DNA of 64,000 nt from Haloarcula salina. Lineage in GTDB: Archaea > Halobacteriota > Halobacteria > Halobacteriales > Haloarculaceae. The translations under genes and the position numbers were made by a program. Below the pieces are notes generated by a model. The model worked only from the letters and a program-made list of their open reading frames with translations. It made no database searches and had not been told where the DNA came from. The stretch is from positions 682,001 through 746,000 of the forward strand of contig NZ_WRXL01000001.1 of assembly GCF_010119195.1 (NCBI RefSeq). Reading direction: 5' to 3'. Each line of letters begins with the position of its first letter. Within the stretch, counting starts at the first letter, position 1. Positions 35,173 to 45,954 of the stretch are shown here, piece after piece.

Positions 35173-36963
35173 TTACTCCACCGTCACGCTCTTCGCCAGG
35201 TTCCGCGGTTTGTCGATGTTCCGACCCAGCAGCGCGGCGGTGTGATACGACACGAGCTGGAGGTGGATGTTCGCGAGCACCGCGGCAGCGCGGGGATGGG
35301 TTTCGGGCAGTTCGAGCACGTGGTCGGCGTAGCGGGACACGTCGCTCTGGCCGTCGGTGATGGCGACGACGGGCGCGTCGCGGGCCTCGACTTCCTTGAC
35401 GTTACCGACGGTCTTGCGGGCGCGTTCGTCGTCGCCGGTGACGATGGCGAACACGGGCGTGTTCTCGGTCACGAGCGCGAGCGGTCCGTGCTTGAGTTCG
35501 CCGGCGGCGAAGCCCTCGGCGTGCTTGTAGGTGATCTCCTTCATCTTCAGCGCGCCCTCGAGGGCGACCGGTTCGTGGTAGCCGCGACCGATGAAGAAGT
35601 AGGCGTCGGCGTCCTGGTAGATTTCGGCGATTTCCTGCGCGGCGGACTCGTCGAGGATCTCCTGGACGTGGCCCGGGAGGTCGCGGAGCGCGCTGATGAC
35701 CTGGCGGGCGTCGCCGGTCGAAGACGTGCCGAGCGCGAGGAGGTTCAGCGCGGCCAGCTGGGAGGCGAAGGTCTTGGTCGCGGCGACGCCGATCTCGGGG
35801 CCGGCACGGATGTACAGCGCGTGGTCGCACTCGCGGGCCGCGGTCGAGCCGACGACGTTCGTGACGGCGAGGGTGCGCGCGCCGCGCCGACGGGCCGCTC
35901 GGAGCGCCGAGAGCGTGTCGGCGGTCTCCCCGCTCTGGGTGACGCCGACGACGAGCGCGTCGCCGATGGGAGGCGTCGCGGTGGCGTACTCGCTGGCGAG
36001 GAACGCCTGCGAGGGGATGCCGGCCTCGCGGAACAGTTGCGCTCCGTGGAGGGCGGCGTGATAGGAAGTTCCGCAGGCGACGAACTGGACGCCCGTCGGC
36101 GAGAGGTCACCGAGGTCGCCGATGTCGACCGTGCCGGAGAGTTCGTCGACGCGGCCCCGGAGACACTGTCGCAGGGCGCGGGGCTGTTCGTGGATCTCCT
36201 TGAGCATGTAGTGTTCGTAGCCGCTCTTGCCCGTCTCCTCGGGGTCCCACTCGACGGTGTCGACGTCCTTCTCGACGACCGATCCGTCGCTGTCGGTGAC
36301 CGTCCAGCCGTCGGCGTCGAGCCGGGCGAACTCGCCGTCCGCGAGGTAGACGACCTGGTCGGTGAAGTCCCGGAAGGCCGGCACGTCGCTGGCCAGGAAC
36401 GTCGCGTCCTCGGCGAGTCCGAGGACGAGCGGGGAGTCGTTTCGAGCCGCGAAGACGGCGTCACAGCCGGCGACGACGGCGGCGACGGCGTAACTCCCCT
36501 CCAGCCTGGAGATCGCCTCCCGGACCGCGTCCTCGGGGTCCGAACCCGCCTCCAGTGCGTCCTCGATGAGGTGTGGCACGACCTCCGTGTCAGTGTCGGA
36601 GGTGAAGGTGTGGCCGGCGGCGACCAGTTCGTCGCGCAGGGACTGGTAGTTCTCGATGATGCCGTTGTGGACGACCGCCACGTCGCCGTGGCAGTCCTGG
36701 TGCGGGTGGGCGTTCGCGTCGGTCGGCGGGCCGTGCGTGCTCCAGCGGGTGTGGCCGATTCCGACCGAGCCGGAGAGCGTGCGGTCCGACAGCGCCTCGC
36801 GGAGGTCGTCGATCTTGCCGGAGTTCTTGCAGATCTCGACGTGGTCGCTCGAAAGCGCGACGCCGGCGGAGTCGTAGCCGCGGTATTCGAGCTTCGAGAG
36901 CCCGTGAACCAGCGTGTCGAGCGTCTCGTCGCCGCGGCCGACGCAGCCGATGATGCCACACAT
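35173..36963 (-). CDS. glmS: Glutamine-fructose-6-phosphate aminotransferase (GlmS)
   Basis: The start at 36963 gives 596 aa beginning MCGIIGCVGRG, with Cys2 as amidotransferase nucleophile; longer in-frame forms lose this terminus. The glutaminase domain shows GIGHTRWSTHGPPTDANAHP. Two SIS isomerase domains follow, with FVACGTSYHAALHGAQL, VGVTQSGETADTLSAL and FIGRGYHEPVALEGALKMKE. The C-terminus ends KSVTVE, as in family members. It makes glucosamine-6-phosphate. The start shares one base with the stop of the GlmU-like gene, so both are one operon. Confidence 0.96.
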   Translation of the reverse strand: MCGIIGCVGRGDETLDTLVHGLSKLEYRGYDSAGVALSSDHVEICKNSGKIDDLREALSDRTLSGSVGIGHTRWSTHGPPTDANAHPHQDCHGDVAVVHNGIIENYQSLRDELVAAGHTFTSDTDTEVVPHLIEDALEAGSDPEDAVREAISRLEGSYAVAAVVAGCDAVFAARNDSPLVLGLAEDATFLASDVPAFRDFTDQVVYLADGEFARLDADGWTVTDSDGSVVEKDVDTVEWDPEETGKSGYEHYMLKEIHEQPRALRQCLRGRVDELSGTVDIGDLGDLSPTGVQFVACGTSYHAALHGAQLFREAGIPSQAFLASEYATATPPIGDALVVGVTQSGETADTLSALRAARRRGARTLAVTNVVGSTAARECDHALYIRAGPEIGVAATKTFASQLAALNLLALGTSSTGDARQVISALRDLPGHVQEILDESAAQEIAEIYQDADAYFFIGRGYHEPVALEGALKMKEITYKHAEGFAAGELKHGPLALVTENTPVFAIVTGDDERARKTVGNVKEVEARDAPVVAITDGQSDVSRYADHVLELPETHPRAAAVLANIHLQLVSYHTAALLGRNIDKPRNLAKSVTVE

Positions 36964-38153
36964 CAGCGGACCACCTCCGCGTCCTCCGGGACGGTCCCAT
37001 CGACCGTGACACCGGTGGCGATCCGGGCGTTCGGTCCGACGAGCGAGCCCGGGACGAAACTCACGTCCCCGCGGGCGTCGGCCCGGTCGGCGACGACGGC
37101 CCCGAGCTGCTGGTCTTCGAACACCTCTGTCCCGACCTGCACGTCGGCCGGACCGCCTGGGGCGACGGTGGCGGCGCCCAGTGTCACGTCCTGACCGGTC
37201 ACGGTGTCGATAAGTGTCGAGCTCGGATCCACGCGCGTGTCGGCGTCGAGGACGGAGTGCTGGACGACGGTGTTCGCGCCGACGGTGACGTTCCGGCCGA
37301 GCGCCACGTCCGGCCCGATGACCGCGTCGGGTCCGATCTCGCAGTCGGGACCGACGACGACGGGCGCCTGCAGGACCGCATCGTCGTGGACGCGTGCCGA
37401 GTCGTCGACCCAGACCCGTTCGTCGCGGGCCGATTCGACGACGCGACCGCGCGCGAGAACCTCGCAGGCGACGGTCAGCAGGTCCCAGGGGTAGGTCGCA
37501 TCGACCCACATCCCGTCGACCTCGACCGCCCTGACGCGGTCGGTCTCGAGCAGGAGCTCGATGGTGTCGGTCAGCGCCAGTTCGCCCGCGTGGCGCGTCG
37601 TTTCGTCGATGGCGTCGAACACGTCGGCGTCGAACGCGTAGACACCGCCGTTGATGAGGCGGTAGTCGTCCTCCTGGGGCTTCTCGACGATCTCGACGAT
37701 GTCTCTGTCGCGGACCTGCACCGCGCCGTAGCGACTCGTGTCCTGGCGCTCGACGACGGCGATGCTCGTGTCGCCCGTCTCGTCGTAGGAGGCGTCGACT
37801 GCCTCGATAGTTCCGGCGTCGACGAGTCGGTCGCCGTTCATCACGAGCAGCGGCCCGTCGACAGCGGCGCGGGCCTGGAGGAGCGCGTGCCCGCTGCCGA
37901 GCTGTTTGTGCTGCGTGACGTAGGTGATCGGGACGCCGCGGTACGTCGGACCGAAGTGGTCCTGGACGCGGTCGCGCTTGAAGCCGACGACGGCGACCAG
38001 CTGCTCGATGCCGGCCTCGACCAGCGCGTCGAAGACGTGTTCGAGGATTGGGCGGTTCGCGGCCGGCAACATCGGCTTTGGGCGGTTGCGCGTCAGCGGC
38101 CGCAGGCGAGTCCCCTCGCCCGCGGCGAGGACCACAGCCGTGTCGATGTGCAT
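36963..38153 (-). CDS. Bifunctional sugar-1-phosphate nucleotidylyltransferase (GlmU-like)
   Basis: A 396-aa protein with an N-terminal nucleotidyltransferase domain (AAGEGTRLRPLTRNRPKPML, VVGFKRDRVQDHF, GDRLVDAGTI) and a C-terminal left-handed beta-helix with hexapeptide repeats (VVGPDCEIGPDAVIGPDVAL). This matches the archaeal bifunctional GlcN-1-P acetyltransferase/GlcNAc-1-P uridyltransferase type. TGA/ATG overlap with glmS supports a UDP-GlcNAc pathway operon. A glucose-1-phosphate thymidylyltransferase with beta-helix cannot be ruled out, but glmS linkage favours amino sugars. Confidence 0.88.
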   Translation of the reverse strand: MHIDTAVVLAAGEGTRLRPLTRNRPKPMLPAANRPILEHVFDALVEAGIEQLVAVVGFKRDRVQDHFGPTYRGVPITYVTQHKQLGSGHALLQARAAVDGPLLVMNGDRLVDAGTIEAVDASYDETGDTSIAVVERQDTSRYGAVQVRDRDIVEIVEKPQEDDYRLINGGVYAFDADVFDAIDETTRHAGELALTDTIELLLETDRVRAVEVDGMWVDATYPWDLLTVACEVLARGRVVESARDERVWVDDSARVHDDAVLQAPVVVGPDCEIGPDAVIGPDVALGRNVTVGANTVVQHSVLDADTRVDPSSTLIDTVTGQDVTLGAATVAPGGPADVQVGTEVFEDQQLGAVVADRADARGDVSFVPGSLVGPNARIATGVTVDGTVPEDAEVVR

Positions 38154-38547
38154 ACGGGGTGCAGGCGGAGGAGGGGTTTCAATATGGCGGCCCTAACGCG
38201 ATTGGACGGTGGCTACTCTCGAACGACCGTCCAGATTCGTTCGAAGAAACCGAACGACTGGGCCAGGGAGCGGCGTGTTATGTCACGTCGTCCCGTCGAA
38301 CTGCACGACGCAATCCGATCCGGGAGGCGAGCCGGGACGCCTCCTGGCACGCGTCTCGCTCCCCCCTCGCGGGCCGCTATCGGTCACCGCTCGCATTCGG
38401 CGGCCCGTGCTTCGCGAGCCCCGCTCGCGGGTCACTACCGTTCCCCGCTCGCATTCGAGGCCCACGCCATGCGTGCGCCTCGCTCACGGATCGCTGTCGC
38501 TCTCCGTTCGCTCATCCGGCGGGCCGCGCTTCGCGCGCCCCGCCCGG
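38154..38547. other. 394-base gap with tandem repeats
   Basis: Lies upstream of glmU and downstream of the CheF-like gene. The half near glmU has no feature; the other half holds three imperfect ~59-base repeats (38367-38543). No ORF with host-like coding signal. Confidence 0.5.
38367..38543. repeat. Three imperfect ~59-bp tandem repeats
   Basis: Units at 38367-38424, 38425-38483 and 38484-38543 share the frame CTCGCGGGnC...CCGCTCGCATTCG...CTTCGCG. The third is the most diverged. It contains the near-dyad GGCGGGCCGCGC-TTC-GCGCGCCCCGCC. A further partial unit may follow at 38544. The function is unknown; they could form transcript-end structures or be decayed repeats. Confidence 0.6.
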
Positions 38548-39408
38548 CTACTGCTCTCCCATCCGCTCACCCGCAACCCGACGGCCTTTCGTCGTCAGAT
38601 TCACCTCGGTCCGTTCGCGGAGGACGCTGATGACGTCGAGTTCGATGAGGCGGTCGAAGATCTCCTCGGTCTTCTCGACGGAGATGCCGACGAAGTTGGG
38701 GATGTCGAACGGCGAGACGCCGGAGTGGAGCGCCATGATGACCCGTTTCTCCGTCGAGCTCAGGTCGAGGTCGGCGCGGTTCTGCTCGGCGCTGTCTTCG
38801 AGCATCGTCCGCAGGACCGTCGCGTGGAACTCCTCGCCGGCGAGGTGGGTCTCGACGCTGATGTCGGCCTCGCTGTGTTCGACCTGGATGACCGTCCGCT
38901 CCTCGCCGGTGACCTGCTTCTCCTCGACTTCGAGGTCGCCGATGTCGGCCCGCTCGATGTCGACGGCCTGGCCGTCGGCCAGGGCGAGGCGGAGCGCCTC
39001 GTCGGTCACTTTCAGTCGGCCCTTCGTCCACTCGGCCGACTGGACGACGCCGCCTTTCAGCGCGGGGTGTTGCACGAGGACGATCGCGCCGTCGAGACTC
39101 GCCCGGTAGAAGTCGGTCACGAAGGTCTCGTGGTCCGAGGCCGACACCAGGACGACGTCGTCGCCGATGTGGAGCGCGACGTACTCGGAGACGCCGGCGC
39201 TCTGCTGGTTCACGTCGAACCGGTCGGCGATGCGGTCGATATCAGCGAGTGAAATCTGTCGCTTGCTGTCGCCGAGCAGCGCGAGCCGTTCGGTCGTGAG
39301 GACGATGCGGCAGTTCCGCCACTCGGCGTCGGTGAGGCGCTGTCCCTGCGAGACCGCCTGCAGGTACTGTCCCTTCGTATCGGCGATCTTCTTCTCGGTG
39401 TCGCTCAT
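38548..39408 (-). CDS. CheF-like taxis protein
   Basis: A 286-aa protein similar to CheF, the archaeal adaptor between the chemotaxis system and the archaellum. Marks are the N-terminal KIADTKGQYLQAVSQG and the RIVLTTERLAL strand in a beta-rich domain. The C-terminal STEKRVIMALHSGVSPFDIPNF segment and two-helix end have a winged-helix-like pattern. A second copy is at 48888 and neither has che or arl genes next to it. Family assignment from a consistent pattern over its full length; function in this position is inferred. Confidence 0.72.
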   Translation of the reverse strand: MSDTEKKIADTKGQYLQAVSQGQRLTDAEWRNCRIVLTTERLALLGDSKRQISLADIDRIADRFDVNQQSAGVSEYVALHIGDDVVLVSASDHETFVTDFYRASLDGAIVLVQHPALKGGVVQSAEWTKGRLKVTDEALRLALADGQAVDIERADIGDLEVEEKQVTGEERTVIQVEHSEADISVETHLAGEEFHATVLRTMLEDSAEQNRADLDLSSTEKRVIMALHSGVSPFDIPNFVGISVEKTEEIFDRLIELDVISVLRERTEVNLTTKGRRVAGERMGEQ

Positions 39409-39529
39409 GCCCTCACCGGCCTCCTGTGACTCCGTTGTCCGCAGGCTGGAATATAACTTCCGCCGCGAGTGTCGCTACCGATAACGGTGGCGCGGGTGCG
39501 GGCCCAAGTCGGGCTGGTTAGATGGAACG

Positions 39530-39537
39530 TTTTTAAA
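39530..39537 (+). promoter_or_regulatory. TATA-like box upstream of the first acs gene
   Basis: TTTTTAAA lies 23-30 bases before the ATG at 39560, matching a leaderless archaeal promoter. Confidence 0.5.
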
Positions 39538-39559
39538 CGGCCCGACGTATTGTCAACCG

Positions 39560-41500
<1,941 letters not shown>

Positions 41501-41684
41501 CTGTTTCGTAGATTCGAATATTTTCGAAATAGCAATGACAGGAGAAGCTCCGCACTACCGACGGGTCGGCAAGCCGGTATCTCACACTCGGTACTGAGCC
41601 GGGCTTCCGGTGCACCTCCCGTCCGATACCAGGTGCAACCGTATCCGAACACTTATTTCGATATTCTTTGTATTTCCGAAATAT

Positions 41685-43376
41685 ATGGACGAACCGGCGG
41701 ACGAACTCGGCGAGTGCGGGTACGAGCGCCTCCGACGCGCAGCCGAGACGCACCGCTCGGACCTCGTACTCCGGCTCGGCGCGGAGGTCGGACTCCGACC
41801 GACTGAGATGACGGCCCTGCGGCCGGCCGATATCACCGAGTTCGAGGGTCACTACCTGCTCTCCGTCCGTGGGGGTGACGAGGTCACGCGCGATGCGTAC
41901 CTCCCCGAATCCGTCGAGCACGACGTGCGCAAGTACGCGAACGCGGCCGGAATCGCCGACGGCGAGCCGCTGTTCTCCGTCTCCGCGCGCCGCCTCCAGA
42001 TGCTCGTCAGGGAAGTCGCCGAGCGCGCGGCCGAGTCCGCGCCGCGGCTTGCGGACGTGTCCTCCCGCGACCTCCGGTGGCGATTCGCCGCGAGCCTACT
42101 CGACGACGGCGTTCCGCCGGACGTGGTCTGTGCGCTCGGCGGCTGGGACCGGCTGGACCGCCTCGTGCCCCTCCTCGACGATCCCGACCGCGAGGGGATC
42201 GTGGCGGCGCTCGGCGACGCCGACGGGGGCGAGGTCTCGGCGCGCCTCCAGCAGGTCATCGCCGCCACGTCGACCGTCGGCGAGGGGCTCACGGACGCCG
42301 CGACGGCGTCGGAAATCGCCGCGACGGTCTGCGACCGCCTCGCGGCGACCGAGGGCTACCGGTTCGCGTGGCTGGCCGAGCGGACCGGCGACGGCCTCAC
42401 GCCCGACGCGGCGACGGACGTGGCCGACGCCGCCGTCGAGCGACACCTCGACGATCACGCGGAGACGCTCAGCGCCGCGCTCGACGCCCGCGAAGTGCAC
42501 GTGCGCGAGGCGGCCGGCGGGCCCGTGGCGTTCGTCCCGATCGTCAGAGAGGGCGCGACCGCGGGCGTCGTCGGCGTCGGCCCGACCGACGACGTGACCG
42601 ACGCCGAGCGGGACCTGCTCTCGGCGCTCGGCACGCAGGTGGGCCACGCCCTCGCCGCGGTCGAGCGCAAGCGCCTCCTGCTGGCCGACACCGTCACCGA
42701 ACTGGAGTTCGACTGTGGCGACGCGCGAGCGTTCACCGTCGGGCTGTCGCGCGCGCTCGACTGCGCGCTCGAGTTGTCGGGCATCGTCCCCGTCGGCGGG
42801 CAGTCGCTGCTGTACTACCTCGTGGTCGACGGCGCGTCGGCGGACGCAGTGCTGTCCTACGCGGCCGACGACGACGCCGTCGCCGACGCGCGGCTCATCG
42901 AGGACTACGGGGACGGCGCGCTGCTCGAAGCGGTCGTGACCGACGCCCCCGCGCTGAAACTGGTCCGGAGCGGCGGGCGCGTCAGCGACCTGACCGCTGC
43001 GAACGGAACGGCGACGATCGCCGTCGAGATGCCCGGTGAGGTCGACATCAGACCGCTCGTCGACGCGGTCGTCGACGCCTACCCGGAGACCTCGCTGACG
43101 GCGAAACGCCAGACCGAACGCCCGGTCGAGACGGACGCCGGCTTCCGCGAGCGCCTGACCGACCGGCTCTCGGACCGCCAGGAGACGGTCCTCCGGGCGG
43201 CCTACCACAGCGGCTACTTCGAGTGGCCGCGCGGGACGACCGCGGAGGAGCTGGCCGACTCGCTCGACGTGTCCTCGCCGACGCTCCACAACCACCTCAG
43301 AAAGGCCCAGCAGAAGGTCCTGACGGCGTTCTTCGACGACAACCCGGCGGATCCCAGACACCCCCTCGGCGACTGA
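41685..43376 (+). CDS. Bat-type HTH regulator with recombinase-like N-terminal domain
   Basis: The ATG at 41685 (MDEPADELGECGYER) gives 563 aa. Residues about 1-170 resemble a tyrosine recombinase catalytic core (LGAEVGLRPTEMTALRPADI, SSRDLRWRFAASLLDDG, LGGWDRLDR). The active-site His of the LRHTF block reads Arg, the GH position reads GW and no tyrosine nucleophile follows. A GAF-like region (about 180-330) and a bat-like domain come next. The C-terminus has the HTH_10 domain LSDRQETVLRAAYHSGYFEW, SSPTLHNHLRKAQQKVL. It probably senses a ligand and controls acs genes on both sides. The longer N-terminal frame from 41610 looks unlikely. Confidence 0.85.
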   Translation: MDEPADELGECGYERLRRAAETHRSDLVLRLGAEVGLRPTEMTALRPADITEFEGHYLLSVRGGDEVTRDAYLPESVEHDVRKYANAAGIADGEPLFSVSARRLQMLVREVAERAAESAPRLADVSSRDLRWRFAASLLDDGVPPDVVCALGGWDRLDRLVPLLDDPDREGIVAALGDADGGEVSARLQQVIAATSTVGEGLTDAATASEIAATVCDRLAATEGYRFAWLAERTGDGLTPDAATDVADAAVERHLDDHAETLSAALDAREVHVREAAGGPVAFVPIVREGATAGVVGVGPTDDVTDAERDLLSALGTQVGHALAAVERKRLLLADTVTELEFDCGDARAFTVGLSRALDCALELSGIVPVGGQSLLYYLVVDGASADAVLSYAADDDAVADARLIEDYGDGALLEAVVTDAPALKLVRSGGRVSDLTAANGTATIAVEMPGEVDIRPLVDAVVDAYPETSLTAKRQTERPVETDAGFRERLTDRLSDRQETVLRAAYHSGYFEWPRGTTAEELADSLDVSSPTLHNHLRKAQQKVLTAFFDDNPADPRHPLGD

Positions 43377-43411
43377 GTTCGTGACTGCCGTTACCATAGT
43401 TAGACCCCCAG

Positions 43412-43419
43412 TTTATATG
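43412..43419 (+). promoter_or_regulatory. TATA box upstream of the second acs gene
   Basis: TTTATATG lies 28-35 bases before the ATG at 43447. Confidence 0.5.
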
Positions 43420-43446
43420 CCCGCTGTGGATTATCGATGATAGACC

Positions 43447-45441
43447 ATGGCAGATGATGATGTACAACTGGAGGCGCGACTCGAGGAGCAGGAGGTATTC
43501 GAGCCGCCGGAGTCGTTCGTCGAACAGGCGAACGTCAGCGACGAGTCGATCTACGAGGAGTTCGAGGAGAACTGGCCGGAGTGCTGGGAGGCGGCCGCCG
43601 ACCTCCTCGACTGGGACGAGGACTACGACCAGGTGCTGGACGATTCGAACCCGCCGTTCTACAAGTGGTTCACCGACGGGTCGCTGAACGCGTCGGCCAA
43701 CTGCCTGGACCGCCACCTCGACGAGCGGGGTGACGAGGCCGCCATCGAGTGGGTCGGGGAACCGGTCGACGAAGACAACGTCACGTACACCTACGAGGAG
43801 CTCCACCGCGAGGTCAACGAGTTCGCGGCCGGACTGCGGGAGATGGGCGTCGGCGAGGACGACGTGGTCACGATGTACATGCCGATGATCCCGCAGCTGC
43901 CCATCGCCATGCTGGCCTGCGCCCGCATCGGCGCGCCCCACTCCGTGGTGTTCGCCGGGTTCTCCGCGGACGCGCTCGCGACGCGGATGAACTCCGCGGA
44001 CTCCGAGTACCTCGTCACCTGCGACGGCTACTACCGGCGCGGCGACCCGCTCGACCACCTCGACAAAGCCAACGAGGGCCTCGACGGGGTCGAGCACGAG
44101 GTCGAGCGCGCCATCGTCGCCGAGCGCCTGATGGACGGCGACGGCTTCGGCCACGACTACGCCGACAACCAGGTCGCCTTCGACGACGTGGTCGCGGACA
44201 ACGAGGGCGCGACGGTCGACCCGGTCGAGCGCGACGCCGAGGACATGCTGTTCCTGATGTACACGTCGGGAACGACCGGCCAGCCGAAAGGGGTCAAGCA
44301 CACCACCGGCGGCTACCTCGCCTGGTCGGCCTGGACCTCACAGGCGGTGCTGGACATCAAGCCCGAGGACACGTACTTCTGCTCGGCGGACATCGGCTGG
44401 ATCACCGGCCACTCCTACATCGTCTACGGCCCGCTCGCGCTCGGGACCACGACGATGATGTACGAGGGGACGCCGGACTACCCGGACAACGACCGCCTGT
44501 GGGAGATCGTCGAAGACTACGAGGCAGACCAGTTGTACACCGCGCCGACGGCCATCCGGGCGTTCATGAAGTGGGGCAAGGAGTACCCCGAGCGTCACGA
44601 CCTCTCCAGCCTGCGCCTGCTGGGCACGGTCGGGGAGCCGATCAACCCCCGCGCCTGGAAGTGGTACTACAAGCACATCGGCAACGAGGAGTGCCCGGTG
44701 GTCGACACGTGGTGGCAGACCGAGACGGGCGGCATGATGATCACGACGCTCCCGGGCGTCAAGGACATGAAGCCCGGGTCCGCCGGGCCGCCGCTGCCGG
44801 CCAACGACGTCCGCATCGTCGACACAGAAGGCGAGCAAGTCCAGCCCGGCCGCGCCGGCTATCTGACGGTCAACAAGCCCTGGCCCGGGATGCTCCGGAC
44901 GCTGTACAAGAACGACGAGCGCTTCATCGAGGAGTACTGGGCGGAGTACTCCGACACCGACAGCGACGACCCCGACGACTGGGTGTACTTCCCCGAAGAC
45001 GGCGCGAAGATCGACGAGGACGGCTACATCACCGTCCTCGGTCGCGTCGACGACGTGATCAACGTCTCCGGCCACCGCCTCGGGACGATGGAGATCGAGA
45101 GCGCCATCGTCGGCGTCGAGGGCGTCGCCGAAGCCGCGGTCGTCGGCGGCGACCACGAACTCAAGGGCGAGGCGGTGTACGCCTACGTCATCACTGAGGA
45201 CGGCTACGAGGAGAACGACGACCTCCGACAGCAGATCATCGACGGCGTCGAGGACGCGATCGGGCCCATCGCCCGCCCCGAGCAGGTCATCTTCACGCCG
45301 GAACTGCCGAAGACCCGCTCCGGGAAGATCATGCGTCGGCTACTCGAAGACATCGCCAACGGCGAGGAACTCGGTGACACGAGCACGCTCCGCAACCCCG
45401 ATGTCGTGAGCGACATCGAACGAAAGGTCCAGGGAGACTGA
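43447..45441 (+). CDS. acs: Acetyl-CoA synthetase (AMP-forming), copy 2
   Basis: A 664-aa ACS similar to the copy at 39560, with YTSGTTGQPKGVKHTTGGY, DIGWITGHSYIVYGPL, TWWQTETGGMM and TRSGKIMRRLLE. An acidic extra loop near residues 495-520 (EEYWAEYSDTDSDDPDDW) distinguishes it from copy 1. The 58-base gap to the DUF4212 gene suggests coupled expression with the symporter. One copy might act on propionate or serve under different growth conditions. Confidence 0.95.
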   Translation: MADDDVQLEARLEEQEVFEPPESFVEQANVSDESIYEEFEENWPECWEAAADLLDWDEDYDQVLDDSNPPFYKWFTDGSLNASANCLDRHLDERGDEAAIEWVGEPVDEDNVTYTYEELHREVNEFAAGLREMGVGEDDVVTMYMPMIPQLPIAMLACARIGAPHSVVFAGFSADALATRMNSADSEYLVTCDGYYRRGDPLDHLDKANEGLDGVEHEVERAIVAERLMDGDGFGHDYADNQVAFDDVVADNEGATVDPVERDAEDMLFLMYTSGTTGQPKGVKHTTGGYLAWSAWTSQAVLDIKPEDTYFCSADIGWITGHSYIVYGPLALGTTTMMYEGTPDYPDNDRLWEIVEDYEADQLYTAPTAIRAFMKWGKEYPERHDLSSLRLLGTVGEPINPRAWKWYYKHIGNEECPVVDTWWQTETGGMMITTLPGVKDMKPGSAGPPLPANDVRIVDTEGEQVQPGRAGYLTVNKPWPGMLRTLYKNDERFIEEYWAEYSDTDSDDPDDWVYFPEDGAKIDEDGYITVLGRVDDVINVSGHRLGTMEIESAIVGVEGVAEAAVVGGDHELKGEAVYAYVITEDGYEENDDLRQQIIDGVEDAIGPIARPEQVIFTPELPKTRSGKIMRRLLEDIANGEELGDTSTLRNPDVVSDIERKVQGD

Positions 45442-45492
45442 GCGCTCCCCTCTCGAACCGCGATTTAGACACACCAGAATTCGACGCTGACC

Positions 45493-45954
45493 ATGACAGA
45501 TACCGATATTCACGACGGCAGTAGCGACCGCTCTCTCGCTCCCGACGGCGGGACGACGACCGACGCGGCGCGAGAGCACCAGAACACGAACTACCTCGAA
45601 GAGGAGGTGAACCTCCTGAGCCCCAGCACGGCGTACATGCGGGACCACCTGCGCATCGTCTGGTCCGGCTTCATCGTCTGGGCGCTCATCGTCTTTGGAC
45701 CGGTGACGTTGACGGTCATCGCCCCCGAGACGATGACGTCGATAACGGTGCCACCGGGCTTCCCGCTGCACTACTTCACGGTGGCCTTCGGGGGCCCGAC
45801 CGGGGCGCTGGTACTCGCCTTCTGGTACGCTCGCAAGCGCGATTCGCTCGACGAGAAGTACGGCATCGACCACAGCGTCGTCGAAACCGACGCCGAGTCC
45901 GACGGCGGTGAGCGGGGCGACGCCGCCGCGACCGACGGGGGTGTCGAGCAGTGA
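45493..45954 (+). CDS. DUF4212 small subunit of sodium/solute symporter
   Basis: A 153-aa protein with two hydrophobic helices (about 55-78 and 93-115). DYLEEEVNLL-like YLEEEVNLLSPSTAYMRDHLRIV and FGGPTGALVLAFWYARKRDSLDEKYGID are diagnostic of DUF4212, which accompanies VC_2705-type symporters. The long disordered, acidic N-terminus is typical of haloarchaea. Its stop overlaps the GTG start of the large subunit by 4 bases. Expected to form an acetate uptake system with it. Confidence 0.9.
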   Translation: MTDTDIHDGSSDRSLAPDGGTTTDAAREHQNTNYLEEEVNLLSPSTAYMRDHLRIVWSGFIVWALIVFGPVTLTVIAPETMTSITVPPGFPLHYFTVAFGGPTGALVLAFWYARKRDSLDEKYGIDHSVVETDAESDGGERGDAAATDGGVEQ

